Source of the DNA: Bos javanicus
Taxonomy: Eukaryota > Chordata > Mammalia > Artiodactyla > Bovidae
Direction of reading: 5' to 3'
Assembly (NCBI RefSeq): GCF_032452875.1
Contig: NW_026893849.1
Location: forward strand, 124,001 to 188,000
DNA: 64,000 nucleotides
The position numbers and the translations under genes were made by a program. The notes below the pieces were generated by a model. The model did not search any database. It had not been told where the DNA came from and saw only the letters and a program-made list of their open reading frames with translations. Shown here piece by piece: positions 1-12,735 of this stretch (position 1 is its first letter; every line of letters starts with the position of its first letter).

Positions 1-1034
1 ACTGATCACGTGGCTGATCATGCACTGATCACGTGACTGATCATGCACTGATCACGTGACTGATCATGCACTGATCACGTGGCTATCATGCACTGATCAC
101 GTGGCTGATCATGCACTGATCACGTGGCTGATCATGCACTGATCACGTGACTGATCATGCACTGATCACGTGGCTATCATGCACTGATCACGTGACTATC
201 ATGCACTGATCACGTGGCTGATCATGCACTGATCACGTGACTGATCATGCACTGATCACGTGGTATCATGCACTGATCACGTGGCTGATCATGCACTGAT
301 CACGTGACTGATCATGCACTGATCACGTGGCTATCATGCACTGATCACGTGGCTGATCATGCACTGATCACGCAGCTATCATGCACTGATCACGTGACTG
401 ATCATGCACTGATCACGTATTGATCATGCACTGATCACGTGGCTGATCATGCACTGATCACGTGACTGATCATGCACTGATCACGTGACTGATCATGCAC
501 TGATCACGTGACTGATCATGCACTGATCACGTGGCTGATCATGCACTGATCACGTGACTGATCATGCACTGATCACGTGGCTATCATGCACTGATCACGT
601 GGCTGATCATGCACTGATCACGTGGCTGATCATGCACTGATCACGTGGCTGATCATGCACTGATCACGTGACTGATCATGCACTGATCACGTGGCTGATC
701 ATGCACTGATCACGTGGCTGATCATGCAATGATCACGTAGCTATCATGCACTGATCACGTGACTGATCATGCACTGATCACGTGACTGATCATGCACTGA
801 TCACGTGGCTGATCATGCACTGATCACGTGACTGATCATGCACTGATCACGTGGCTATCATGCACTGATCACGTGACTGATCATGCACTGATCACGCAGC
901 TACCATGCACTGATCACGTGACTGATCATGCACTGATCACATAATTGATCATGCACTGATCACTGGCTTATCATGCACTGATCATGTGACTGATCATGCG
1001 CTGATCATGTTTGGTGTCATACACTGATCATGTG
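1..1034 (+). repeat. Irregular monomer array, left edge
   Basis: This stretch holds about 45 monomers of the 22- and 23-bp forms in an order I cannot reduce to the 14-mer pattern seen further right. The last ~100 bp before the island become degenerate: E-boxes change to CACATA, CACTGG and CATGTG, and the monomer TTTGGTGTCATACAC appears. No gene, RNA or mobile element is seen. Confidence 0.9.
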
Positions 1035-1271
1035 CCTCTGGAGGCAATGAACAAAGAGCTGAGTAGGCAGGAATCAGTCAGCAGGCAATAATCATGGAAC
1101 TCAGCTCTGAGAAATCATGCTGCTCAGCTGGCAATAATCAAGCAGCTGAGCAGGCAGGAATTACGCAGCACAGCTGGCAATTGTCAAGCAGATGACAGGC
1201 AGGAATCGTGCAGCTCAGCTGGCAATTGTCAAGCAGATGAGCAGACAGTAATCACGCAGCTCAGCAGGCCC
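1035..1271 (+). repeat. Diverged satellite island, type A, copy 1 (237 bp)
   Basis: The island begins right after CATGTG with CCTCTGGAGG and ends at CAGCAGGCCC, where canonical monomers resume. Inside are about ten units of roughly 23 bp ending mostly in CAGCAGG or CAGCTGG, with a 45/46-bp dimer period. Alternating units begin CAGGAATC and CAATTGTC. Type A is marked by GGCAATGAACAAAG and by a 4-bp deletion relative to type B (GGAATCAGTCAGC instead of CGAATCAAACAGTCAGC). It has many CAGCTG/CAGCTC motifs. No stable open frame, terminal inverted repeat or target-site duplication is seen, so I do not call it a transposon. Confidence 0.88.
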
Positions 1272-4200
1272 TGATCACGTGACTGAGCATGCACTGTTCA
1301 CGTGGCTGATCATACACTGATCACGTGACTGATCATGCACTGATCACGTGACTGATCATGCACTGATCACGTGGCTGATCATGCACTGATCACGTGGCTG
1401 ATCATGCACTGATCACGTGGCTGATCATGCACTGATCACGTGGCTGATCATGCACTGATCACGTGACTGATCATGCACTGATCACGTGGCTGATCATGCA
1501 CTGATCACGTGGCTATCATGCACTGATCACGTGGCTGATCATGCACTGATCACGCAGCTACCATGCACTGATCACGTGACTGATCATGCACTGATCACGT
1601 GACTGATCATGCACTGATCACGTGGCTATCATGCACTGATCACGTGGCTGATCATGCAATGATCACGTAGCTACATGCACTGATCACGTGACTGATCATG
1701 CACTGATCACGTGACTGATCATGCACTGATCACGTGGCTGATCATGCACTGATCACGTGGCTGATCATGCACTGATCACGTGGCTGATCATGCACTGATC
1801 ACGTGACTGATCATGCACTGATCACGTGACTGATCATGCACTGATCACGTGGCTGATCATGCACTGATCACGTGGCTGATCATGCACTGATCACGTGACT
1901 GATCATGCACTGATCACGTGGCACATGCACTGATCACGTGGCTGATCATACACTGATCACGTGACTCATGCACTGATCACGTGGCTATCATGCACTGATC
2001 ACGTGGCTGTCATGCACTGATCACGTAGCTACCATACTGGTCACGTGACTGATCATGCACTGATCACGTGATCATGCACTGATCACGTGACTGATCATGC
2101 ACTGATCACGTGACTGATCATGCACTGATCACGTGGCTATCATGCACTGATCACGTGGCTGATCATGCAATGATCACGTAGCTACCATGTACTGGTCACG
2201 TGACTGATCATGCACTGATCACGTAATTGATCATGCACTGATCACGTGGCTGATCATGCACTGATCACGTGGCTGATCATGCACTGATCACGTGACTGAT
2301 CATGCACTGATCACGTGACTGATCATGCACTGATCACGTGGCTATCATGCACTGATCACGTGGCTGATCATGCACTGATCACGTGGCTGATCATGCACTG
2401 ATCACGTGGCTGATCATGCACTGATCACGTGACTGATCATGCACTGATCACGTGACTGATCATGCACTGATCACGTGGCTATCATGCACTGATCACGTGG
2501 CTGATCATGCATGATCACGCAGCTACCATGTACTGGTCACATGACTGATCATGCACTGATCACGTGACTGATCATGCACTGATCACGTGGCTATCATGCA
2601 CTGATCACGTGGCTGATCATGCAATGATCATGTAGCTACCATGTACTGGTCACGTGACTGATCATGCACTGATCACGTGACTGATCATGCACTGATCACG
2701 TGGCTATCATGCACTGATCACGTGACTGATCATGCACTGATCACGTATATCATGCACTGATCACATGACTGATCATGCACTGATCACGTGGATGATCATA
2801 CACTGATCACGTGACTGATCATGCACTGATCACGTGGCTATCATGCACTGATCACGTGGCTGATCATGCACTGATCACGCAGCTATCATGTACTGATCAC
2901 GTGACTGATCATGCACTGATCACGTGGCTGATCATGCACTGATCACGTGGCTATCATGCACTGATCACGTGGCTGATCATGCACTGATCACGTGACTGAT
3001 CATGCACTGATCACGTGACTGATCATGCACTGATCACGTGGCAATCATGCACTGATCACGTGGCTGATCATGCACTGATCACGTGACTGATCATGCACTG
3101 ATCACGTGACTGATCATGCACTGATCACGTGGCTATCATGCACTGATCACGTGACTGATCATGCACTGATCACGTGGCTGATCATGCACTGATCACGTGA
3201 CTGATCATGCACTGATCACGTGGTGATCATGCACTGATCACGTGGCTGATCATGCACTGATCACGTGGCTGATCATGCACTGATCACGTGGCTGATCATG
3301 CACTGATCACGTAGCTGATCATGCACTGATCACGTGGCTATCATGCACTGATCACGTGGCTGATCATGCACTGATCACGTGGCTGATCATGCACTGATCA
3401 CGTGACTGATCATGCACTGATCACGTAACTGATCATGCACTGATCACGTGACTGATCATGCACTGATCACGTGACTGATCATGCACTGATCACGTGGCTA
3501 TCATGCACTGATCACGTGGCTGATCATGCAATGATCACGTAGCTACATGTACTGGTCACGTGACTGATCATGCACTGATCACGTAATTGATCATGCACTG
3601 ATCACGTGGCTGATCATGCACTGATCACGTGACTGATCATGCACTGATCACGTGACTGATCATGCACTGATCACGTGGCTATCATGCACTGATCACGTGG
3701 CTGATCATGCACTGATCACGTGACTGATCATGCACTGATCACGTGACTGATCATGCACTGATCACGTGGATATCATGCACTGATCACGTGGCTGATCATA
3801 CACTGATCACGTGTCTGATCATGCACTGATCACGTGGCTGATCATGCACTGATCACGTGACTGATCATGCACTGATCACGTGGCTATCATGCACTGATCA
3901 CGTGACTGATCATGCACTGATCACGTGGCTGATCATGCACTGTCACGTGACTGATCATGCACTGATCACGTGGCACTCATGCACTGATCACGTGGCTGAT
4001 CATACACTGATCACGTAACTGATCATGCACTGATCACGTGGCTATCATGCACTGATCACGTGGCTGATCATGCAATGATCACGTAGCTACCATATACTGG
4101 TCACGTGACTGATCATGCACTGATCACGTAATGATCATGCACTGATCACGTGACTGATCATGCACTGATCACGTGACTGATCATGCACTGATCACGTGGC

Positions 4201-5204
4201 TGATCATGCACTGATCACGTGGCTGATCATGCACTGATCACGTGACTGATCATGCACTGATCACGTGGCTGATCATGCACTGATCACGTGACTGATCATG
4301 CACTGATCACGTGGCTGATCATGCACTGATCACGTGGCTGATCATGCACTGATCACGTGACTGATCATGCACTGATCACGTGGCTGATCATGCACTGATC
4401 ACGTGACTGATCATGCACTGATCACGTGGCTGATCATGCACTGATCACGTGGCTGATCATGCACTGATCACGTGACTGATCATGCACTGATCACGTGGCT
4501 ATCATGCACTGATCACGTGGCTGATCATGCACTGATCACGCAGCTACCATGCACTGATCACGTGACTGATCATGCACTGATCACGTAATTGATCATGCAC
4601 TGATCACGTGGCTGATCATGCACTGATCACGTGACTGATCATGCACTGATCACGTGACTGATCATGCACTGATCACGTGACTGATCATGCACTGATCACG
4701 TGGCTGATCATGCACTGATCACGTGACTGATCATGCACTGATCACGTGGCTATCATGCACTGATCACGTGGCTGATCATGCACTGATCACGTGGCTGATC
4801 ATGCACTGATCACGTGGCTGATCATGCACTGATCACGTGACTGATCATGCACTGATCACGTGGCTGATCATGCACTGATCACGTGGCTGATCATGCAATG
4901 ATCACGTAGCTATCATGCACTGGTCACGTGACTGATCATGCACTGATCACGTGACTGATCATGCACTGATCACGTGGCTGATCATGCACTGATCACGTGA
5001 CTGATCATGCACTGATCACGTGGCTATCATGCACTGATCACGTGGCTGATCATGCAATGATCACGCAGCTACCATGTACTGGTCACGTGACTGATCATGC
5101 ACTGATCACGTAATTGATCATGCACTGATCACGTGGCTTATCATGCATTGATCATGTGACTGATCATGTGCTGATCATGTTTGGTATCATACACTGATCA
5201 TGTG
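1272..5204 (+). repeat. Irregular monomer array between islands A1 and A2
   Basis: About 3.9 kb of 22/23-bp monomers. The marker run GCAATGATCACGTAGCTACC followed by TACTGGTCACGTGACTG recurs near 2165, 2505, 2620, 3530, 4075 and 5055 at unequal spacing. The parts of the later 14-mer HOR are therefore present but not in fixed register. A weakly degenerate patch with CACTGTCACG, GGCACTCATGC and CCATATACTGG lies at about 3770-4130. A perfect 14-bp palindrome occurs at 2061-2074. Confidence 0.9.
2061..2074. other. 14-bp perfect palindrome
   Basis: TGATCACGTGATCA is a perfect palindrome made when a short deletion joins the E-box directly to the next TGATCA half. The same junction is at 23897-23910 and 27091-27104. 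It could extrude as a hairpin or serve as a strong symmetric protein site; both are inference. Confidence 0.7.
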
Positions 5205-5441
5205 CCTCTGGAGGCAATGAACAAAGAGCTGAGTAGGCAGGAATCAGTCAGCAGGCAATAATCATGGAACTCAGCTGTGAGAAATCATGCTGCTCAGCTG
5301 GCAATAATCAAGCAGCTGAGCAGGCAGGAATTATGCAGCACAGCTGGCAATTGTCAAGCAGATGACAGGCAGGAATCGTGCAGCTCAGCTGGCAATTGTC
5401 AAGCAGATGAGCAGACAGTAATCACGCAGCTCAGCAGGCCC
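5205..5441 (+). repeat. Diverged satellite island, type A, copy 2 (237 bp)
   Basis: Same boundaries and 23-bp internal register as the copy at 1035. It differs by CTGTGAGAAATC (the first copy has CTCTGAG) and by AATTATGCAGC where the others have AATTACGCAGC, a loss of a CpG. The left flank reads TTTGGTATCATACAC. The right flank, with GACTGAGCATGCACTGTTC, is shared with every other island, so the islands share one origin and were amplified with their flanks. Confidence 0.88.
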
Positions 5442-7573
5442 TGATCACGTGACTGAGCATGCACTGTTCACGTGGCTGATCATACACTGATCACGTGACT
5501 GATCATGCACTGATCACGTGGCTATCATGCACTGATCACGTGGCTGATCATGCACTGATCACGTAATGTCATGCACTGATCACGTGGCTGATCATGCACT
5601 GATCACGTGGCTGATCATGCACTGATCACGTGACTGATCATGCACTGATCACGTGGCTATCATGCACTGATCACGTGGCTGATCATGCACTGATCACGGA
5701 CTGATCATGCACTGATCACGTGCTATCATGCACTGACACATGACTGATCATGCACTGATCACGTGGATGATCATGCACTGATCACGTGACTGATCATGCA
5801 CTGATCACGTGACTGATCATGCACTGATCACGTGGCTGATCATGCACTGATCACGTGGCTATCATGCACTGATCACGTGGCTGATCATGCACTGATCACG
5901 TAGCTATCATGTACTGATCACGTGACTGATCATGCACTGATCACGTAATTGATCATGCACTGATCACGTGGCTGATCATGCACTGATCACGTGGCTGATC
6001 ATGCACTGATCACGTGACTGATCATGCACTGATCACGTGACTGATCATGCACTGATCACGTGGCTATCATGCACTGATCACGTGGCTGATCATACTGATC
6101 ACGTGCCTGTCATGCACTGATCACGTGGCTGATCATGCACTGATCACGTGACTGATCATGCACTGATCACGTGGCTATCATGCACTGATCACGTGGCTAT
6201 CATGCACTGATCACGTGGCTGATCATGCACTGATCACGTAGCTATCATGCACTGATCACGTGACTGATCATGCACTGATCACGTGGCTGATCATGCACTG
6301 ATCACGTGACTGATCATGCACTGATCACGTGACTGATCATGCACTGATCACGTGGCTGATCATGCACTGATCACGTGTCTGATCATGCACTGATCACGTG
6401 GCTGATCATACACTGATCACGTAACTGATCATGCACTGATCACGTGGCTATCATGCACTGATCACGTGGCTGATCATGCACTGATCACGTGGCTGATCAC
6501 AACTGTCACGTGACTGATCATGCACTGATCACGTGGCACTCATGCACTGATCACGTGGCTGATCATACACTGCTCACGTAACTGATCATGCACATCACGT
6601 GGCTATCATGCACTGCTCACGTGGCTGATCATGCAATGATCACGGAGCTACCATATACTGGTCACGTGACTGATCATGCACAGATCACGTAAATGATCAT
6701 GCACTGATCACGTGACTGATCATGCACTGATCACGTGACTGATCATGCACTGATCACGTGGCTATCATGCACTGCTCACGTGGCTGATCATGCAATGATC
6801 ACGTAGCAACCATGTACTGGTCACGTGACTGATCATGCACTGATCACGTAATTGATCATGCACTGATCACGTGGCTCATCATGCACTGATCACGTGGCTG
6901 ATCACACACTGATCACGTGACTGATCATGCACTGATCACGTGGCTATCATGCACTGATCACGTGGCTGATCATGCACTGATCACGTGACTGATCATGCAC
7001 TGATCACGTGGCTATCATGCACTGATCACGTGGCTGATCATGCACTGATCACGTGGCTATCATGCACTGATCACGTGACTGATCATGCACTGATCACGTA
7101 ATGATCATGCACTGATCACGTGGCTGATCATGCACTGATCACGTGACTGATCATGCACTGATCACGTGACTGATCATGCACTGATCACGTGGCTATCATG
7201 CACTGATCACGTGGCTGATCATGCACTGATCACGTGGCTATCATGCACTGATCACGTGACTGATCATGCACTGATCACGTGACTGATCATGCACTGATCA
7301 CGTGGCTGATCATGCACTGATCACGTGACTGATCATGCACTGATCACGTGACTGATCATGCACTGATCACGTGGCTATCATGCACTGATCACGTGGCTGA
7401 TCATGCACTGATCACGCAGCTATCATGCACTGATCACGTGACTGATCATGCACTGATCACGTAACTGATCATGCACTGATCACGTGGCTGATCATGCACT
7501 GATCACGTGGCTGATCATGCACTGATCACGTGGCTATCATGCACTGATCACGTGGCTGATCATGCACTGATCA
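5442..7573 (+). repeat. Irregular monomer array with an orphan degenerate block
   Basis: Mostly canonical 22/23-bp monomers. At about 6370-6860 the monomers turn degenerate in a fixed order: GTGTCTGATC, CATACACTGATCACGTAAC, CAACTGTCACG, GGCACTCATGC, CTGCTCACG and CCATATACTGG. The same order is found right of type B islands, but no island stands beside it here. Confidence 0.85.
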
Positions 7574-7916
7574 TGTAGCTACCATGTACTGGTCACGTGA
7601 ATGATCATACACCCATCAGGTGACTGATCATGCACTGATCACGTGGCTATCATGCACTGATCACGAGACTGATCATGCACTGATCACGTCTAATCATGCA
7701 CTGATCACATGACTGCCCATGCACTGATCACGTGGATGATCATACACTGATCATGTGACAGATCATGCACTGATCACGTGGCTGATCATGCACTGATACC
7801 GTGACTGAGCATGGACTGATCACATGACTATCATGTAGTGATCACGTGACTTAATGGCGCTGATCATGTGACTGATCATGCGCTGATCATGTTTGCTATC
7901 ATACACTGATCATGTG
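7574..7916 (+). repeat. Degenerate left flank of island B1
   Basis: About 340 bp of decayed monomers, recognised by CACCCATCAGG, CACGTCTAATC, GACTGCCCATGC, TGATACCGTGACTG, CATGTAGTGATC and ACTTAATGGCGCTG. The same ordered set precedes all seven type B islands and none of the type A copies at 1035, 5205, 8873 and 10276, so it is a type B hallmark. This copy keeps CACTGATCATGTG where later copies read CACTAATC, which makes it closer to the consensus. Confidence 0.87.
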
Positions 7917-8157
7917 CCTCTGGAGGCAATAAACAAAGAGCTGAGTAGGCACGAATCAAACAGTCAGCAGGCAATAATCATGGAACTCAGCTGTGAGGAA
8001 TCATGCTGCTCAGCTGGCAATAATCAAGCAGCTGAGCAGGCAGGAATTACGCAGCACAGCTGGCAATTGTCAAGCAGATGACAGGCAGGAATCGTGCAGC
8101 TCAGCTGGCAATTGTCAAGCAGATGAGCAGACAGTAATCACGCAGCTCAGCAGGCCC
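7917..8157 (+). repeat. Diverged satellite island, type B, copy 1 (241 bp)
   Basis: This is the only type B copy outside the macro-repeats. It has CCTCTGGAGG, then units of about 23 bp: one starts CAATAAACAAAG, the next CACGAATCAAACAG, then alternating CAGGAAT- and CAATTGTC-type units, ending CAGCAGGCCC. A 62-codon open frame starts in the left flank (7893-8081) and runs into the island. I reject it as a gene because the island is a tandem repeat with no coding signs. The base after the island is T (8158). Confidence 0.88.
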
Positions 8158-8872
8158 TGATCACGTGACTGAGCATGCACTGTTCACGTGGCTGATCATA
8201 CACTGATCACGTGATTGATCATGCACTGATCACGTGGATATCATGCACTGATCACGTGGCTGATCATACACTGATCACGTGTCTGACCATGCACTGATCA
8301 CGTGGCTGATCATACACTGATCACGTAACTGATCATGCACTGATCACGTGGCTATCATGCACTGATCACGTGGCTGATCATGCACTGATCACGTGACTGA
8401 TCATGCACTGATCACGTGGCTATCATGCACTGATCACGTGGCTGATCATGCACTGATCACGAGCGATCATGTACTGATCACGTGACTGATCATGCACTGA
8501 TCACGTGACTGATCATGCACTGATCACGTGGCTATCATGCACTGATCACGTGGCTATCATGCACTGATCACGTGGCTGATCATGCACTGATCACGTAGCT
8601 ATCATGCACTGATCACGTGACTGATCATGCACTGATCACGTGACTGATCATGCACTGATCACGTGACTGATCATGCACTGATCACGTGACTGATCATGCA
8701 CTGATCACGTGACTGATCATGCACTGATCACGTGGCTGATCATGCACTGATCACGTGGCTGATCATGCACTGATCACATGACTGATCATGCACTGATCAC
8801 GTGGCTTATCATGCACTGATCATGTGACTGATCATGCACTGATCATGTTTGCTATCATACACTGATCATGTG
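8158..8872 (+). repeat. Satellite spacer between islands B1 and A3
   Basis: The first ~200 bp carry the shared right flank (GACTGAGCATGC, CACTGTTCACG, then GTGATTGATC, GTGGATATC, GTGTCTGACC). It then becomes canonical 22/23-bp monomers. Just before the next island it becomes degenerate again with GGCTTATCATGC and CATGTTTGC. The islands on either side start only 956 bp apart, the closest pair in the window. Confidence 0.85.
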
Positions 8873-9109
8873 CCTCTGGAGGCAATGAACAAAGAGCTGA
8901 GTAGGCACGAATCAGTCAGCAGGCAATAATCATGGAACTCAGCTCTGAGAAATCATGCTGCTCAGCTGGCAATAATCAATGCACTGAGCAGGCAGGAATT
9001 ACGCAGCACAGCTGGCAATTGTCAAGCAGATGACAGGCAGGAATCGTGCAGCTCAGCTGGCAATTGTCAAGCAGATGAGCAGACACTAATCACGCAGCTC
9101 AGCAGGCCC
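8873..9109 (+). repeat. Diverged satellite island, mixed type A/B, copy 3 (237 bp)
   Basis: The body is type A by its 4-bp deletion, GGCAATGAAC and CTCTGAGAAATC. It nevertheless has the type B base in GGCACGAATC, the type B-like left flank TTTGCTATC, and a type B-like degenerate right flank (CACTTGGATATC, CTGTTCACGTGTC). A private change reads AATCAATGCACTGAGC where others have AATCAAGCAGCTGAGC, and another reads AGACACTAATC instead of AGACAGTAATC. The mosaic suggests unequal exchange or gene conversion between the two types. Confidence 0.85.
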
Positions 9110-10275
9110 TGATCACGTGACTGAGCATGCACTGTTCACGTGGCTGATCATACACTGATCACGTGATTGATCATGCACTGATCACTTGGATATCATGCAC
9201 TGATCACGTGGCTGATCATACACTGTTCACGTGTCTGACCATGCACTGATCACGTGGCTGATCATACACTGCTCACGTAACTGATCATGCACTGATCACG
9301 TGGCTATCATGCACTGATCACGTGGCTGAACATGCACTGATCACGTGGCTGATCACACACTGTCACGTGACATATCATGCACTGATCACGTGGCACTCAT
9401 GCACTGATCACGTGGCTGATCATACACTGCTCACGTAACTGATCATGCACACATCACGTGGCTATCATGCACTGCTCACGTGGCTGTCATGGAATGATCA
9501 CGTAGCTACCATATACTGGTCACGTGACTGATCATGCACTGATCACGTAAATGATCATGCACTGATCACGTGACTGATCATGCACTGATCACGTGACTGA
9601 TCATGCACTGATCACGTGGCTGATCATGCACTGATCACGTGGCTGATCATGCACTGATCACGTGACTGATCATGCACTGATCACGTGACTGATCATGCAC
9701 TGATCACGTGGCTATCATGCACTGATCACGTGGCTGATCATGCACTGATCACGTGACTGATCATGCACTGATCACGTGACTGATCATGCACTGATCACGT
9801 GGCTATCATGCACTGATCACGTGGATATCATGCACTGATCACGTGGCTGATCACACACGATCACGTGACTGATCATGCACTGATCACGTGGCTATCATGC
9901 ACTGATCACGTGGCTATCATGCACTGATCACGTGGCTGATCATGCAATGATCACGTAGCTACCATGCACTGGTCACGTGACTGATCATGCACTGATCACG
10001 TAATTGATCATGCACTGATCACGTGACTGATCATGCACTGATCACGTGACTGATCATGCACTGATCACGTGACTGATCATGCACTGATCACGTGGCTATC
10101 ATGCACTGATCACGTGGCTGATCATGCACTGATCACGCAGCTACCATGCACTGATCACGTGACTGATCATGCACTGATCACATACTGATCATGCACTGAT
10201 CACGTGGCTTATCATGCACTGATCATGTGACTGATCATGTGCTGATCATGTTTGGTGTCATACACTGATCATGTG
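9110..10275 (+). repeat. Degenerate right flank, then satellite, then left flank of A4
   Basis: At about 9158-9560 monomers are degenerate in the same order as right of type B islands: CACTTGGATATC, CTGTTCACG, GTGTCTGACC, CTGCTCACG, GGCTGAACATGC, GGCACTCATGC, GTCATGGAATG, CCATATACTGG. Canonical monomers fill 9560-10190. The run into the next island contains GGCTTATCATGC and TTTGGTGTC. No gene is seen. Confidence 0.85.
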
Positions 10276-10512
10276 CCTCTGGAGGCAATGAACAAAGAGC
10301 TGAGTAGGCAGGAATCAGTCAGCAGGCTATAATCATGGAACTCAGCTCTGAGAAATCATGCTGCTCAGCTGGCAATAATCAAGCAGATGAGCAGGCAGGA
10401 ATTACGCAGCACAGCTGGCAATTGTCAAGCAGATGACAGGCAGGAATCGTGCAGCTCAGCTGGCAATTGTCAAGCAGATGAGCAGACAGTAATCACGCAG
10501 CTCAGCAGGCCC
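10276..10512 (+). repeat. Diverged satellite island, type A, copy 4 (237 bp)
   Basis: Type A by the 4-bp deletion and the TTTGGTGTC left flank, nearly identical to the copy at 1035. Private differences are GGCTATAATCATGG (others GGCAATAATC) and CAAGCAGATGAGCAGG in the middle unit (others CAAGCAGCTGAG). It is the last type A copy; everything to its right is type B. Confidence 0.88.
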
Positions 10513-12735
10513 TGATCACGTGACTGAGCATGCACTGTTCACGTGGCTGATCATACACTGATCACGTGACTGATCATGCACTGATCACGTGACTGATCAT
10601 GCACTGATCACGTGGCTATCATGCACTGATCACGTGGCTGATCATGCACTGATCACGTGACTGATCATGCACTGATCACGGGCTATCATGCACTGACACG
10701 TGACTGATCATGCACTGATCACGTGGCTGATCATGCACTGATCACGTGACTGATCATGCACTGATCACGTGACTGATCATGCACTGATCACGTGGCTGAT
10801 CATGCACTGATCACGTGGCTATCATGCACTGATCACGTGGCTGATCATGCAATGATCACGTAGCTATCATGCACTGGTCACGTGACTGATCATGCACTGA
10901 TCACGTAATTGATCATGCACTGATCACGTGGCTGATCATGCACTGATCACGTGACTGATCATGCACTGATCACGTGACTGATCATGCACTGATCACGTGC
11001 TGATCATGCACTGATCACGTGACTGATCATGCACTGATCACGTGGCTGATCATGCACTGATCACGTGGCTGATCATGCACTGATCACGTGGCTGATCATG
11101 CACTGATCACGTGACTGATCATGCACTGATCACGTGGCTATCATGCACTGATCACGTGGCTGATCATGCACTGATCACGTGGCTGATCACACACTGTCAC
11201 GTGACTATCATGCACTGATCACGTGGCATCATGCACTGATCACGTGGCTGATCATACACTGATCACGTGACTGATCATGCACTGATCACGTGGCTATCAT
11301 GCACTGATCACGTGGCTGTCATGCAATGATCACGGCTACCATATACTGGTCACGTGACTGATCATGCACTGATCACGTGAATGATCATGCACTGATCACG
11401 TGACTGATCATGCACTGATCACGTGACTGATCATGCACTGATCACGTGGCTGATCACACTGATCACGTGACTGATCATGCACTGATCACGTGGCTATCAT
11501 GCACTGATCACGTGGCTGATCATGCACTGATCACGTGGCTATCATGCACTGATCACGTGGCTGATCACACTGATCACGTGACTGATCATGCACTGATCAC
11601 GTGGCTATCATGCACTGATCACGTGGCTGATCATGCACTGATCACGTAGCTATCATGCACTGATCACGTGACTGATCATGCACTGATCACGTGACTGATC
11701 ATGCACTGATCACGTGGCTATCATGCACTGATCACGTGGCTGATCATGCAATGATCACGTAGCTACCATGCACTGATCACGTGACTGATCATGCACTGAT
11801 CACGTGATTGATCATGCACTGATCACGTGGCTGATCATGCACTGATCACGTGGCTGATCATGCACTGATCACGTGACTGATCATGCACTGATCACGTGAC
11901 TGATCATGCACTGATCACGTGGCTATCATGCACTGATCACGTGGCTGATCATGCACTGATCACGTGGCTATCATGCACTGATCACGTGGCTGATCACACT
12001 GATCACGTGACTGATCATGCACTGATCACGTGGCTATCATGCACTGATCACGTGGCTATCATGCACTGATCACGTGGCTGATCATGCAATGATCACGTAG
12101 CTACCATGCACTGATCACGTGACTGATCATGCACTGATCACGTGACTGATCATGCACTGATCACGTGGCTATCATGCACTGATCACGTGGCTGATCATGC
12201 AATGATCACGTAGCTATCATGCACTGATCACGTGACTGATCATGCACTGATCACGTAACTGATCATGCACTGATCACGTGGCTGATCATGCACTGATCAC
12301 GTGGCTGATCATGCACTGATCACGTGACTGATCATGCACTGATCACGTGACTGATCATGCACTGATCACGTGGCTATCATGCACTGATCACGTGGCTGAT
12401 CATGCACTGATCACGTGGCTATCATGCACTGATCACGTGGCTGATCATGCACTGATCACGTGGCTGATCATGCACTGATCACGTGGCTATCATGCACTGA
12501 TCACGTGGCTGATCATGCACTGATCACGTAGCTATCATGCACTGATCACGTGACTGATCATGCACTGATCACGTAACTGATCATGCACTGATCACGTGGC
12601 TGATCATGCACTGATCACGTGGCTGATCATGCACTGATCACGTGACTGATCATGCACTGATCACGTGACTGATCATGCACTGATCACGTGGCTATCATGC
12701 ACTGATCACGTGGCTGATCATGCACTGATCACGTG
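10513..12735 (+). repeat. Monomer array, transition towards ordered HOR
   Basis: Canonical 22/23-bp monomers with a partly degenerate patch at about 11160-11400 (CACTGTCACG, GGCATCATGC, ATCACGGCTACC, CCATATACTGG). Shortened monomers GATCACACTGATC begin to recur near 11453, 11570 and 11995, foreshadowing the CACACATG/CACACACG markers of the 14-mer HOR. An open frame of 67 codons at 11446-11649 is a by-product of local phasing of 22- and 23-bp units. Confidence 0.87.

Noticed and set aside
1035..1271. Islands as transposon or SINE insertions
   Set aside because: No terminal inverted repeats, target-site duplication, poly-A tail or pol III boxes are evident, and the internal 23-bp register matches that of the host satellite. 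A database search would be decisive and was not possible.
11446..11649. Open frames of 60-67 codons with repeated TDHVADHALITWLSC-like peptides (also 21531, 21914, 24734)
   Set aside because: They arise where 22- and 23-bp monomers happen to keep one frame free of TGA. The peptide is just the translated monomer, and the frames end as soon as monomer lengths change.
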